The notes: a model not told the origin generated them from the letters alone. Positions 42,736 to 53,444 are shown, counted from the stretch's first letter. The stretch: DNA of 64,000 nt from Ornithinimicrobium cerasi (GCF_003702705.1 NZ_QZMN01000014.1:1-64000); one strand, 5' to 3'. Numbers and translations are program-made.

Positions 42736-44639
<1,904 letters not shown>

Positions 44640-44643
<4 letters not shown>

Positions 44644-45401
44644 CGGCCGACGAGACCGCCCGCACCGGCGGCCCCGGTGAGGACGAGGCCGTCGGCCGGG
44701 GACCGGTGATCCGGGACAAGCGGCGCATCGACCCGGAGACGGGCGAGGCCCGCAGGGCGCCCGCGGCGGAGCCCGACCGGGGCGACGTCGACGGCGGGTC
44801 CGACGACGCACCGGCCGAGCCGGGCGGCGCCGCCCAGACGGGCGCCGCGGACCAGTCGGGCGCCGCGGACCAGTCGGGCGCCCCCTCCGAGCCGGGCCCC
44901 GCCGAGCCGGGCCCGGTCCTCGACGGTGCGGTCCCGGCCGACGGGCCCCACCCCGACACGCTCCTGGCGGCCGAGCGCCTCGAGGAGATGCGCCGGATGC
45001 AGGCGGAGTTCGTCAACTTCCGCAACCGCACCCAGCGGGACCGCGAGGGCGACCGCGCCCGCGCGACCGGTGCCGTGGTGGAGTCGCTCCTGCCGGTGCT
45101 CGACGACATCCACTGGGCCCGCGAGCACGGCGACCTCGTCGAGGGCACGCCCCTCGCCGCGATCTCCGAGAAGATCGAGCAGGCCCTGGGCCGGTTCGGC
45201 GTGGAGCGCGTCGGCGAGGTGGGCGAGGTGTTCGACCCGACCGTCCACGAGGCGCTGATGCACATGCCGGCGGACAGTCCCGACGTCGAGATGCCCGAGG
45301 GCGCGACGGAGATGACGGTCGTCCAGGTCATGCAGCCGGGCTTCCGGATCGGCGAGCAGGTCGTCCGGGCCGCGCGCGTAGCGGTGGCCGACCCGGCCTG
45401 A
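44640..45401 (+). CDS. grpE: nucleotide exchange factor GrpE
   Basis: Exchange factor of 253 aa that releases ADP from DnaK. The GTG start overlaps the dnaK stop as GTGA. The first 105 residues are disordered and Gly/Ala/Pro/Asp-rich with a repeated GAADQS unit. The conserved GrpE coiled coil begins [20 protein letters not shown], followed by the beta domain with [20 protein letters not shown] and [19 protein letters not shown]. The N-terminal tail is longer than in E. coli GrpE, as is common in actinobacteria. Confidence 0.97.
44840..44875 (+). repeat. two perfect 18-bp repeats in grpE
   Basis: GGGCGCCGCGGACCAGTC at 44840-44857 and again at 44858-44875, with a partial third copy. Each encodes GAADQS in the disordered N-terminal tail. 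Confidence 0.92.
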
Positions 45402-45497
45402 GGACGGACCCGGCCGGGCGCGCGGGGGTGAGCTTCGACATACCCCCCGCGCGCCCCGGTCCCGGGGGACAATGGACACCCGAGGAGGTGAGGAACG

Positions 45498-46565
45498 ATG
45501 GTCAGCCAGGACTGGATGGACAAGGACTTCTACGCGATCCTCGGCGTCAGCAAGGACGTCGACCCCAAGACGCTGAAGAAGACCTACCGCAAGCTCGCAC
45601 GCGAGTGGCACCCCGACTCCAAGCCGGGTGACAAGGCTGCCGAGCAGAAGTTCAAGGACATCGGCGAGGCCTACGCCGTCCTCTCCGACCCCGAGCAGCG
45701 CAAGCAGTACGACGCCGTCCGTGCGATGGGCGGCGGCGCCCGCTTCACCGCCGGGGCCGGCGGCGCCGGCGGCGCGGGCGGTTTCGAGGACGTCTTCGCC
45801 CAGATGTTCGGCGGGGCCGGCGGCGCGCAGAACGTCCGCTTCTCCACCGGATCTGGCGGAGGCGTCGGCGGCCTGGACCTGGAGGACCTGCTCGGCGCGT
45901 TCGGCGGCGCCGGCGGGTTCCAGCCCGGCGGGCAGGGTTTCCCGGGAGGCGGCCAGGGGTTCCCCGGCGGCTTCGGCGGCGCGCGCGGGGGCTCCGGGGG
46001 TATGCGTGACGTGCGCGGCCAGGACGTCGAGGCCCGCACCTCCCTCGACTTCCGCTCGGCCGCCCACGGTGACACGGTCACCCTGAGCAGCCCGGACGGC
46101 GGCCGCATCACGACCAGGATCCCGGCCGGGGTCAAGGACGGGCAGAAGATCCGCCTGCGCGGCAAGGGCATGCCCTCCCCGGTGCAGGGCGGGGAGCGCG
46201 GCGACATGTACCTCCACGTCAGCGTGACCCCGGACAAGGTCTTCGGCCGCGACGGGGACAACCTCACCCTCGACCTCCCGGTCACCTTCTCCGAGGCCGC
46301 GCTCGGCGCGACCGTCGCGGTGCCGACGCTCGACGGCGACACCGTCAAGGTCCGGATCGCCCCCGGCACACCCTCCGGACGTGTCCTGCGCGTCAAGGAG
46401 CGAGGCATCCGGACGAGCAAGCGCACCGGCGACCTGCTCGTGCGGGTCCAGGTGGTCGTCCCGCAGAAGCTGTCCGACAAGGCGCGCGAGGCGGTCGAGG
46501 TGCTGCGGGCCGAGGAGGCCGGGGCCGACCCGCGCGCGGACCTGCACCGCCAGACGGGGGTGTGA
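45498..46565 (+). CDS. dnaJ: DnaJ co-chaperone without zinc finger
   Basis: Protein of 355 aa. The J domain (about 1-78) carries the HPD motif at 38-40 (LAREWHPDSKPGD). A long Gly/Phe/Ala-rich region (about 80-180) follows, then C-terminal substrate domains (SLDFRSAAHGDTVTLSSPDG, PAGVKDGQKIRLRGKGMPSP) and the dimerisation end. None of the four CxxCxGxG zinc motifs of classical DnaJ is present, so this is a type II (CbpA-like) Hsp40 in the dnaK operon. AGGAGGTGAGGAACG before the ATG is a strong ribosome site. There is a 96-bp gap after grpE. Confidence 0.93.
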   Translation: MVSQDWMDKDFYAILGVSKDVDPKTLKKTYRKLAREWHPDSKPGDKAAEQKFKDIGEAYAVLSDPEQRKQYDAVRAMGGGARFTAGAGGAGGAGGFEDVFAQMFGGAGGAQNVRFSTGSGGGVGGLDLEDLLGAFGGAGGFQPGGQGFPGGGQGFPGGFGGARGGSGGMRDVRGQDVEARTSLDFRSAAHGDTVTLSSPDGGRITTRIPAGVKDGQKIRLRGKGMPSPVQGGERGDMYLHVSVTPDKVFGRDGDNLTLDLPVTFSEAALGATVAVPTLDGDTVKVRIAPGTPSGRVLRVKERGIRTSKRTGDLLVRVQVVVPQKLSDKAREAVEVLRAEEAGADPRADLHRQTGV

Positions 46566-46571
46566 GGCACC

Positions 46572-47012
46572 GTGGTCGACCGTGACACGCCCGTCTACGT
46601 GATCTCGGTGGCCGCCGAGCTGGCCGGGATGCACGCGCAGACCCTGCGGCAGTACGACCGTCTCGGACTCGTCGTGCCCTCCCGCACCCGCGGCGGCGGC
46701 CGGCGCTACTCCTCGCGCGACATCGACCGGCTGCGCGAGGTGCAGGCGCTCTCCGCCGAGGGGGTCAGCCTCGTCGGGATCCAGCGCATCCTCGACCTCG
46801 AGCTGCAGGTGGAGGCCCTGCGCTCGCGGCTCGCGCAGGTGCTCGCCGAGAACGAGCAGCTGCGCAACCGCGCGGGCCAGGGCCAGCGCGTCTTCGCGGC
46901 CGACCTCGCCGGCGAGGTCGTGCCTCTGCGCTTCGGCCGCCGCCCCGGTGCCCGCTCGGCCTCGACCGCGCTGGCGCTCTGGCGGCCCGAGGGCTGGCCC
47001 TTCGGCGGCTGA
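46572..47012 (+). CDS. hspR: heat-shock repressor HspR (MerR family)
   Basis: MerR-type regulator of 146 aa. The winged helix starts PVYVISVAAELAGMHAQTLR, then QYDRLGLVVPSRTRGGGRRY, with a C-terminal coiled coil (LEAQVEALRSRL-like LQVEALRSRLAQVLAENEQL). HspR binds HAIR repeats, often with DnaK as corepressor, and represses dnaK, clpB and related genes. It lies 6 bp after dnaJ. HAIR matches upstream of dnaK and clpB in this window fit its role. Confidence 0.95.
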   Translation: MVDRDTPVYVISVAAELAGMHAQTLRQYDRLGLVVPSRTRGGGRRYSSRDIDRLREVQALSAEGVSLVGIQRILDLELQVEALRSRLAQVLAENEQLRNRAGQGQRVFAADLAGEVVPLRFGRRPGARSASTALALWRPEGWPFGG

Positions 47013-47023
47013 CGCCCCCTTCC

Positions 47024-47096
47024 CAACTCACAAGCGCGAACACCTTCCTCCAGGCGGATGCATGCGGGGGTCAGCAGGGCTCGGGCCTGTGAGTTG
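47024..47096. repeat. solo palindrome after hspR
   Basis: CAACTCACAAGC (47024-47035) pairs with GCCTGTGAGTTG (47085-47096) at 11 of 12 positions, enclosing about 49 nt. The total of 73 bp is close to the palindromes flanking the AbiEi-DUF559 genes, and the ACTCAC/GTGAGT ends resemble element 3. No nuclease gene is next to it. It may also terminate the dnaK operon. Confidence 0.6.
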
Positions 47097-47112
47097 CGCG
47101 ATGCTGGGCGGC

Positions 47113-48096
47113 ATGGATCACCCGGGAACCGACCAGCTGCCGACCTACGCCGACGTGGAGGCGGCCGCCGCCGTGATCGAGGGGATCGCGCACCGCACCC
47201 CCGTGCTGCGCTCCCGGCGTCTCGACGCGTTGGCGGGCTGCGAGGTCCACCTCAAGGCGGAGCACCTGCAACGGGTCGGGGCGTTCAAGTTCCGCGGTGC
47301 CCTCACCGCACTGTCGGCCTTCGACGCGGCGCAGCGCCGTGGGGGCGTGGTCGCCTACTCCTCCGGCAACCACGCCCAGGCGGTCGCGCTCGCCGCCCGG
47401 GAGCTCGGCATCCCCGCCGTCATCGTCATGCCCCACGACGCGCCGGAGCTCAAGGTGGAGGCGACGCTCGGCTACGGCGCGCAGGTGGTGCGCTACGACC
47501 GCTACACCCAGGACCGCGAGGCCATCGGCGCGGAGATCGCAGGAGAGCGCGGTATGACGCTCGTCCCGCCCTACGACCACCCGCACGTCATCGCCGGGCA
47601 GGGCACGGCCGTGAAGGAGCTGCTCGAGGACGCGGGGGCGCTGGACGTGGTCGTGACGCCGCTGGGGGGCGGTGGCCTGCTGTCGGGCTCGGTCCTCGCC
47701 GCCCGGGCGCTCGCGCCGGCGGCCCGCCTCTACGGGGTCGAGCCCGCCGCGGGCGACGACGGCCGGCGCTCCCTCGAGGAGGGGCGCATCGTGCACATCG
47801 ACCCACCGCGCACGATCGCCGACGGTGCCCAGACCCTGCACCTGGGAGAGCTCACCTTCCCGATCATCCGCGACGGCGTCGCGGCCGTGCTCACGGCGAC
47901 GGACGAGGAGCTCGTCGCCTCGATGCGTCTCGTGGCCGCCACGCTCAAGCAGGTCGTGGAGCCGACCGGCGTGCTCGCGCTCGCCGCGGTGCTCTCGGGG
48001 GCCGTCCCGGACGTCGCCGGACGGCGGGTGGGGGTCGTGCTCTCGGGCGGCAACGTGGACCTCGGGCGGTTCGCCACGCTTGTCGGTGACGACTGA
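47113..48096 (+). CDS. threonine dehydratase (PLP, catabolic type)
   Basis: Fold-type II PLP enzyme of 327 aa. The PLP lysine is K59 in GAFKFRGA, the substrate loop is SSGNHAQA, and the glycine-rich phosphate clamp is PLGGGGLLSG. There is no C-terminal ACT domain, so it resembles the short catabolic TdcB or serine/threonine dehydratases rather than full-length IlvA. It converts threonine to 2-oxobutyrate and ammonia. The ATG at 47113 has GATGCT 7 nt upstream, favouring it over the ATG at 47101. Confidence 0.88.
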   Translation: MDHPGTDQLPTYADVEAAAAVIEGIAHRTPVLRSRRLDALAGCEVHLKAEHLQRVGAFKFRGALTALSAFDAAQRRGGVVAYSSGNHAQAVALAARELGIPAVIVMPHDAPELKVEATLGYGAQVVRYDRYTQDREAIGAEIAGERGMTLVPPYDHPHVIAGQGTAVKELLEDAGALDVVVTPLGGGGLLSGSVLAARALAPAARLYGVEPAAGDDGRRSLEEGRIVHIDPPRTIADGAQTLHLGELTFPIIRDGVAAVLTATDEELVASMRLVAATLKQVVEPTGVLALAAVLSGAVPDVAGRRVGVVLSGGNVDLGRFATLVGDD

Positions 48097-48128
48097 TAGA
48101 ACGGGGCATCGCCCCGGGCAGGGATAAC

Positions 48129-48165
48129 AGATGTAACAACGGCCCGGAGATGTAACAGATGTAAC
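48129..48165 (+). promoter_or_regulatory. triple AGATGTAAC repeat, putative operator
   Basis: AGATGTAAC occurs at 48129-48137, 48148-48156 and 48157-48165, the last two adjacent. The A/T-rich words stand out in this GC-rich setting just before the ATPase gene and its GAGGAGGG ribosome site. They may bind a regulator, possibly the winged-helix-like C-terminus of the encoded protein. Confidence 0.5.
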
Positions 48166-48180
48166 GCGAGAGGAGGGCCG

Positions 48181-49290
48181 ATGGCCACGGGCAACCCGTT
48201 CCGACCCAGCTTCGGCGTGTCCCCGCGCGTCCTCGCGGGACGGGAGGATCTCCTCCAGGACTTCGACGTCGCCCTCGACGAGGGGCCAGGGTCACCGCTG
48301 CGCTCGCTCCTGGTCAGCGGGGCGAGAGGGATGGGCAAGACGGTGGTGCTCAACGAGCTCGAGGACATCGCCCGCACCCGCGGCTGGCTCGTGCTCCGCC
48401 TTCCCGAGGGGGACCGGATGCTCGAGGAGCTGGAGTCCTCGACCGTCCCCGCGCTGCTGGCCGAGCACGACGTGGCCGCGGTGCGGCGGCGTCTCACCGG
48501 GGGCGGCCTCGGCCCGGTGGGATCAGTCTCCACCTCGGTCGAGGACCGCTACCCCGTCCGTCACTCCCTCACCCGGCTGCTGGCCCGGCTCTCCGACGTC
48601 CTCGCCATGCACGAGACCGGGATGCTCTTCACCCTCGACGAGGTCCAGGCCGCCACGCCGGACCTCGTGGGGGAGTTCGCCGCGATCTACCAGCACCTCG
48701 TGCGCGACGACCGCGAGGTCGCCTTCACCGCCGCGGGGCTCCCGACCGGCATCGACGCGCTGCTGCGGCAGGCGGGGACGACCTTCCTGCGACGGGCCGA
48801 GCGGGTCCACCTCCGGGCGCTCGCCGACGAGGAGGTCGCGACCGCCGCCCGGGCGACCGTCGAGGACACCGGCCGGACCATCGGCGACGCCGCCCTCGAG
48901 CAGTTCGTCGACATCGTCCACGGCTACCCCTACCTGCTCCAGCTGGTCGGCTACCACGCCTGGCGCGTCGACCCGGCGCGCACCGAGGTGACCCTCGACG
49001 ACGTCGGGAGCACGCTGCCGGTCGTCGTGGAACGCATGGGGCGCCTCGTCCACGCCCCGGCGCTCGCCGGCGTACCCGAGCGGCAGCGGGGCTACCTGCG
49101 CGCCATGGCCGTGGACGACGGCCCCGCGGCCACCAGGGAGGTCGCCCGCCGCATGGGCGTGACGATGTCCGAGCAGAACGTCTACCGGGCCCGCCTCATC
49201 GACCGGGAGCTCGTCGTGGCAGCCGGCCACGGTTACGTCGACTTCGCGCTCCCCTACCTCCGCGAGCACCTCCGTGCCCGGACCCGCTGA
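48181..49290 (+). CDS. AAA ATPase of archaeal-STAND type
   Basis: Protein of 369 aa. Walker A GARGMGKT is at 47-54, Walker B LFTLDEVQ near 145, and GLPTGIDALLRQAGTTFLRR resembles the sensor region of the ATPase_2/STAND group. The last 80 residues (QRGYLRAMAVDDGPAATREV, VTMSEQNVYRARLIDRELVV) form a winged-helix-like domain. The NPFRPSFGVSPRVLAGRED start is typical of this family, whose functions are mostly unknown (possible DNA-linked switch). ATG with a good Shine-Dalgarno. Confidence 0.85.
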   Translation: MATGNPFRPSFGVSPRVLAGREDLLQDFDVALDEGPGSPLRSLLVSGARGMGKTVVLNELEDIARTRGWLVLRLPEGDRMLEELESSTVPALLAEHDVAAVRRRLTGGGLGPVGSVSTSVEDRYPVRHSLTRLLARLSDVLAMHETGMLFTLDEVQAATPDLVGEFAAIYQHLVRDDREVAFTAAGLPTGIDALLRQAGTTFLRRAERVHLRALADEEVATAARATVEDTGRTIGDAALEQFVDIVHGYPYLLQLVGYHAWRVDPARTEVTLDDVGSTLPVVVERMGRLVHAPALAGVPERQRGYLRAMAVDDGPAATREVARRMGVTMSEQNVYRARLIDRELVVAAGHGYVDFALPYLREHLRARTR

Positions 49291-49304
49291 GCCGCGCCCC
49301 GGGC

Positions 49305-50546
49305 GTGGAGCCGCGAGACCGCATACCCCGGGAGATCTGGATCCTCGTCGGGTCGGCGTTCGTCATCGCCGTCGGCTTCGGTCTGGTCTCCCCCGTGCTG
49401 CCCGCGTTCGCGCGGTCCTTCGACGTCGGCGTCGCCGCGGCGACCGTCGTCGTCTCGATCTTCGCGCTCTTCCGCCTCGTCTTCGCCCCGGCCGGCGGCG
49501 CCCTCGTCGAGCGGCTGGGCGAGCGGCCCGTCTACCTCACCGGGCTGCTCGTCGTGGCGGTCTCCTCGCTGGCCACAGCGTTCGCGCAGAGCTACTGGCA
49601 GCTCCTCGTCTTCCGGGGTCTGGGCGGGATCGGGTCGACGATGTTCACCATCTCCTCGATGGCGCTCCTCGTCCGGCTCTCGCCCCCGCGCGCCCGGGGC
49701 CGGGTGTCGTCCGCCTACGCCTCGTCCTTCCTCGTGGGCAGCATGGTCGGCCCGGTCCTGGGGGGTCTGCTCGCCGAGTGGGGGCTGCGCGCGCCGTTCA
49801 TCGTGTATGCCGTCGCGCTCCTCGTCGCGGCGGCGGTGGTCGCGGTCGGGCTGGGTGGGGCCAGGCTGCGCCCGGCGACGACCGGGGGCCAGCCCCGGGC
49901 GCTGCTCACCGTGGGCGAGGCGTGGGGGGACCCGGCGTTCCGGGCCCTGCTGGTGGCGGCGGTGGCGAACGGCTGGGTGAGCTTCGGTGCCCGCATCGCC
50001 GTGCTCCCGCTGCTCGCCGCGGCCGTGCTCGACCGCCCGTGGGTCGCCGGCGCCGCCCTGGCCGTCGGGGCCGTCGGCACGGCGCTGACCCTGCAGGTGT
50101 CGGGACGTCTCGCGGACCGGGTCGGCCGACGTCCGTTGATCCTCGTCGGCCTGGCGGTCATGGGCCTCTCGGTCGGGGTGATCGGCCTGGCCCGGCATCC
50201 CGCGCTGTCCGTGACCACCGGGGTGGCCGTGCTGCTCGCGCTGTCCGCGGTGTCGGGGGTGGGCGCAGGTCTGGTCGGGCCGGCGTCCCAGGCCTCGCTC
50301 GCCGACGTCGTGGGCCACGAGCGCAACGGCGGCAAGGTCCTCGCGGCGTTCTCGATGGCGCAGGACCTCGGCACGATCGTCGGCCCGGTGCTCATCGGGG
50401 TGGCGGCCGACCGCTTCGGGTTCGAGGTGGCGTTCGCGCTGTGCGGCGTGGTCTGCCTCGTGGCGTTCCTGGCGTGGTTGCGGGCACCGGAGACCATCGG
50501 CAGGCCCGACGCCTCGGGCGCCGTCCGGGCGACCCCGGGGGCCTGA
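49305..50546 (+). CDS. MFS transporter
   Basis: Major facilitator of 413 aa with about 12 membrane helices. The N-half signature between helices 2 and 3 reads GGALVERLGERPVYLTGLLV, and a second copy of this loop in the C-half reads SGRLADRVGRRPLILVG. It resembles drug:proton antiporters of the EmrD/TetA-like group. The GTG start is 14 bp after the ATPase stop, so it may be co-transcribed. The substrate is unknown. Confidence 0.88.
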   Translation: MEPRDRIPREIWILVGSAFVIAVGFGLVSPVLPAFARSFDVGVAAATVVVSIFALFRLVFAPAGGALVERLGERPVYLTGLLVVAVSSLATAFAQSYWQLLVFRGLGGIGSTMFTISSMALLVRLSPPRARGRVSSAYASSFLVGSMVGPVLGGLLAEWGLRAPFIVYAVALLVAAAVVAVGLGGARLRPATTGGQPRALLTVGEAWGDPAFRALLVAAVANGWVSFGARIAVLPLLAAAVLDRPWVAGAALAVGAVGTALTLQVSGRLADRVGRRPLILVGLAVMGLSVGVIGLARHPALSVTTGVAVLLALSAVSGVGAGLVGPASQASLADVVGHERNGGKVLAAFSMAQDLGTIVGPVLIGVAADRFGFEVAFALCGVVCLVAFLAWLRAPETIGRPDASGAVRATPGA

Positions 50547-50661
50547 GACGGGACCGTTACCCGGTCGACACCGGTTGGCCGCCGGAGCGATACCGGTGGG
50601 CTGCACGGTGGTCGGACCACGGGGGTCACCCAGACCACCGACGACCGGGAGGACCGGATCG

Positions 50662-50934
50662 ATGGACCCGACCAGGAACCACGCAGGACACCGCACGGCA
50701 GCGCTCGCGGCGCTCATGCTGGCGGGCAGCCTCAGCCTCGCCGCCTGCGGCGAGGAGATCGCCACCGACGACGCGCAGCAGGTCGAGGCCCCGACGCCCG
50801 CGCCCGACGCGACCCGGTTCGAGCCGGGCGGGCCGGGCCGGCCGGCCACGCACCACACCGGGATCCCCCGGGCCGAGATGACGGCGAGGACGACCCCCGA
50901 GCCGGCGAACAGGTTCGAGCGTCACCCCGAGTGA
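50662..50934 (+). CDS. small lipoprotein, unknown function
   Basis: Peptide of 90 aa. The ATG follows a GGGAGG site by 9 nt. Signal sequence TAALAALMLAGSLSLAAC has the lipobox LAAC; the mature 60 residues are Pro/Thr/Ala-rich (EAPTPAPDATRFEPGGPGRP) without a recognisable fold. It is probably anchored outside the membrane. Codon use fits the surroundings, but no homologue comes to mind. Confidence 0.6.
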   Translation: MDPTRNHAGHRTAALAALMLAGSLSLAACGEEIATDDAQQVEAPTPAPDATRFEPGGPGRPATHHTGIPRAEMTARTTPEPANRFERHPE

Positions 50935-50944
50935 CGTGCGCCGC

Positions 50945-51535
50945 TCAGCCCTGGCGGGCCGCCCGCCAGTCCGGCTCCAGGACCGCCATCAGGTGCGCGT
51001 CGACCCAGCCGTCGCCATACCTCAGCGCCTCGCGCCGGGTGCCCTCGAGGACGAACCCGACCTTCTCGTAGACCCGCCTCGCCCGGGGGTTGAAGGCGTA
51101 GACCTCGAGCTCCACCCGGTGCGCACCGAGAGTGGCGAAGGCGTGGTCGACGGCCAGCCGGGTCACCTCGGTCCCCAGCCCGCGATCGCGGGCCCCGCTG
51201 ATCCACAGGCGGTAGCCGAGGGACCGGTTGGCGGGGTCGTGGTCCAGGAGGAGAGCCTCCCCGACCGTCGCGCCGGTGGACCTCTCGACGATCACCCAGA
51301 CGATGCGGTCCTCGGCGGCCGCCCACCGGTCGTAGACCTCGGCCAGCCGGTCCGCGGACCAGGACGGCCCGGCGTCCGCCGGGTCGTCGCCGTGGGTCGA
51401 CCCGGTCAGGCGACCCACCTCGGGGTCCGCCATCAGCGCGTGCAGGCGCGCGGCGTCGCGCCCGTCCGCGGGGCGCAGCTCGACAAGCTCCCCGGTCAGG
51501 CGGGCGGGAGAGGTGAAGGGGTCCACGCGTCGCAT
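50945..51535 (-). CDS. GNAT N-acetyltransferase (RimJ/RimL type)
   Basis: Acetyltransferase of 196 aa. GELVELRPADGRDAARLHAL opens the fold; GYRLWISGARDRGLGTEVTR is the acetyl-CoA loop (R-x-x-G-x-G/A as RDRGLG), and NPRARRVYEKVGFVLEGTRR is motif B, as in RimJ/RimL-type enzymes that acetylate protein N-termini or small amines. The start at 51535 is preferred to the upstream frame, which is Ala/Gly-rich and runs into the promoter of the divergent gene. Confidence 0.87.
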   Translation of the reverse strand: MRRVDPFTSPARLTGELVELRPADGRDAARLHALMADPEVGRLTGSTHGDDPADAGPSWSADRLAEVYDRWAAAEDRIVWVIVERSTGATVGEALLLDHDPANRSLGYRLWISGARDRGLGTEVTRLAVDHAFATLGAHRVELEVYAFNPRARRVYEKVGFVLEGTRREALRYGDGWVDAHLMAVLEPDWRAARQG

Positions 51536-51588
51536 CCTGGCAGGTCCGCCGCCCCCCGCGCCTGCTGCCGTCCGGCGGTGCGACGGCA

Positions 51589-51594
51589 TACCCT
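51589..51594 (+). promoter_or_regulatory. -10 box of RraB-like gene (leaderless)
   Basis: GGCATACCCT: the hexamer TACCCT ends 6 nt before the GTG at 51601. Confidence 0.6.
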
Positions 51595-51600
51595 CAGCAG

Positions 51601-51921
51601 GTGACGACCACCGGGCGCCCCCACACGGGCAGCGAGCACCTCATCATCCTGCCCGACCGCGCGGCGGCCGAGGGCCTGGCCGAGGAGCTGGCCGAGGAGG
51701 GGTTCGAGCACGTGCGGGTCGTCCGCGAGGCGGCGCGCAACCAGGAGCACGGGGAGGACGACCACGAGGTGGAGTGGGCCGTCTACGTGCTCGACACGCG
51801 CCTGCCCGACACCGAGGGCGGCGGTGCCTACGAGGGACTGCGCGTGCGGTTCACCGAGGTCGCGCGTGAGCACGACGGGTGGTACGACGAGCCCGGGGAC
51901 CCCCGTCCGCCCGCGCCCTGA
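51601..51921 (+). CDS. RraB-like (ribonuclease E inhibitor family) protein
   Basis: Small acidic protein of 106 aa with the RraB-type pattern: LAEELAEEGFEHVRVVREAA, then a WAVYVLDTRLPD strand and YEGLRVRFTEVAREHDGWYD near the end. In enterobacteria RraB binds RNase E and lowers its activity; actinobacterial members are mostly uncharacterised. GTG start, probably leaderless. It precedes the CYTH-CHAD gene on the same strand, 20 bp away. Confidence 0.7.
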   Translation: MTTTGRPHTGSEHLIILPDRAAAEGLAEELAEEGFEHVRVVREAARNQEHGEDDHEVEWAVYVLDTRLPDTEGGGAYEGLRVRFTEVAREHDGWYDEPGDPRPPAP

Positions 51922-51941
51922 CCGGCACCACAATGGCAGGT

Positions 51942-53444
51942 ATGAGGCAGGTCGAGTCGGAGCGCAAGTTCGACATCGGGGTGGATGACCCGCTGCCGGC
52001 CCTGGGGGGGCTGCTGGGCGTGGGGCAGGCCCGCGAGCACCGCCTGCGGGCGGTGTACCTGGACACGCGTGACCTGCTCCTCGTGCGCCACCGCATCACC
52101 CTGCGCCGTCGCGAGGGAGGCGCCGACGAGGGGTGGCACCTCAAGCTCCCCCGACCCGACGGGTCACGTCTGGAGGTGCACGCGCCTCTCGACGCCGGTC
52201 CGGGGAGGCTTCTCGTGCCCGCCACGCTGCGCGAGGAGATCACCGGGGTCCTGGGAGAGGAGTGGCCGGGCGGGGTCGACGGGGTGCTGCTGCCCGCCGC
52301 CACGCTCTCCACCCACCGGATCGAGGTCGATCTCCTCGACCCGCAGGGTCGGGTGCTCGCCCAGCTCTGCGACGACACCGTGACCGCGTCGCCTGCGGGG
52401 TCCACGTGGCGCGAGCTCGAGGTCGAGCTGGTCGAGGGCGAGGAGGAGCTGCTGGACCGGGTGGTCGACGTCCTCGCCGAGCAGGGGGTGACCCTGGCGG
52501 ATGCGCCCTCCAAGCTCGCCCGGGCGCTGGGGGACCGGCCACGGCGGGTTGCGGAGGGGGAGACGGCGAGCCGGACGGGACCGGCGGCCGACGTGCTGCA
52601 CGACGACCTGGCCAAGCAGGTGGCCGTCATCCTCGGACGGGAGGCCGACGTTCGCGCCGACGCGCCGGACGCCGTGCACAAGACCCGGGTGGCGACGCGG
52701 AGGCTGCGCAGCACGCTGCGCACCTTCCGCCGCCTCCTCGACCGCGAGGTCACCGACCCCCTGCGGGAGGAGCTCCGGTGGTTCGCCGCCGCCCTCGGGG
52801 AGCCTCGCGACGCCGAGGTCATGAAGGAACGGCTCCTCGCCGCGCTGGACGACCTGCCGGCGGACCAGCTGGTGGGTCCGGTCCGGGAGCGGGTCGGTCG
52901 CGAGCTCGACCGACGCCACGCCGCCGCGCACGCGGCGCTGGTGCAGGTGCTCGACTCGGACCGTCACCGCGCGCTGGTGGACCGCCTGCTCGAGCTGCTC
53001 GCCATGACGCCGTGGCGCGGCAGGGCCCGCAAGGGTGCCGTCAAGGTGCTCCCCCCGCTGGTGGCCCGGGCGGCCGACCGGGCCGAGCTCGAGTGGGCGG
53101 CGGCCACGGAGGCGGAGGGCGAGGAGCGTCTGCACCTGCTTCACGAGACCCGCAAGCGGGCCAAGGCGGTGCGCTACGCGTGCGAGGCGCTGGAGCCGTC
53201 GTTCGGCGAGGGCGCGGCACGGCAGGCGGAGGCGTGGGAGAGCGTGACGGAGACCCTCGGCGCGCTCCAGGACTCCGCGGTCGGGACCCGGTGGCTGCGT
53301 GAGCTGGAGCGGGCCGCCGACGAGGCGGGCGAGCCCACGTTCACCTACGGGGTGCTCGTGGGTGGGGAGAGGGCGCGGGCCCGTGAGGACGAGCAGGGCG
53401 GTCTGAGACTGGTCGAGCAGGCGCTGGAGAGCACGACGAGGTGA
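51942..53444 (+). CDS. CYTH and CHAD domain protein
   Basis: Protein of 500 aa. The CYTH domain begins with the ExExK motif (E5, E7, K9 in VESERKFD) and continues RAVYLDTRDLLLVRHRITLR and HLKLPRP. The CHAD domain occupies about 210-500 with HKTRVATRRLRSTLRTFRRL, LGEPRDAEVMKERL and HETRKRAKAVRYACEAL, whose His/Arg/Lys pattern binds polyphosphate. The pair is linked to triphosphate hydrolysis and polyphosphate granules, which suits the pst operon that follows. CACAAT lies 7 nt before the ATG. Confidence 0.9.
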   Translation: MRQVESERKFDIGVDDPLPALGGLLGVGQAREHRLRAVYLDTRDLLLVRHRITLRRREGGADEGWHLKLPRPDGSRLEVHAPLDAGPGRLLVPATLREEITGVLGEEWPGGVDGVLLPAATLSTHRIEVDLLDPQGRVLAQLCDDTVTASPAGSTWRELEVELVEGEEELLDRVVDVLAEQGVTLADAPSKLARALGDRPRRVAEGETASRTGPAADVLHDDLAKQVAVILGREADVRADAPDAVHKTRVATRRLRSTLRTFRRLLDREVTDPLREELRWFAAALGEPRDAEVMKERLLAALDDLPADQLVGPVRERVGRELDRRHAAAHAALVQVLDSDRHRALVDRLLELLAMTPWRGRARKGAVKVLPPLVARAADRAELEWAAATEAEGEERLHLLHETRKRAKAVRYACEALEPSFGEGAARQAEAWESVTETLGALQDSAVGTRWLRELERAADEAGEPTFTYGVLVGGERARAREDEQGGLRLVEQALESTTR

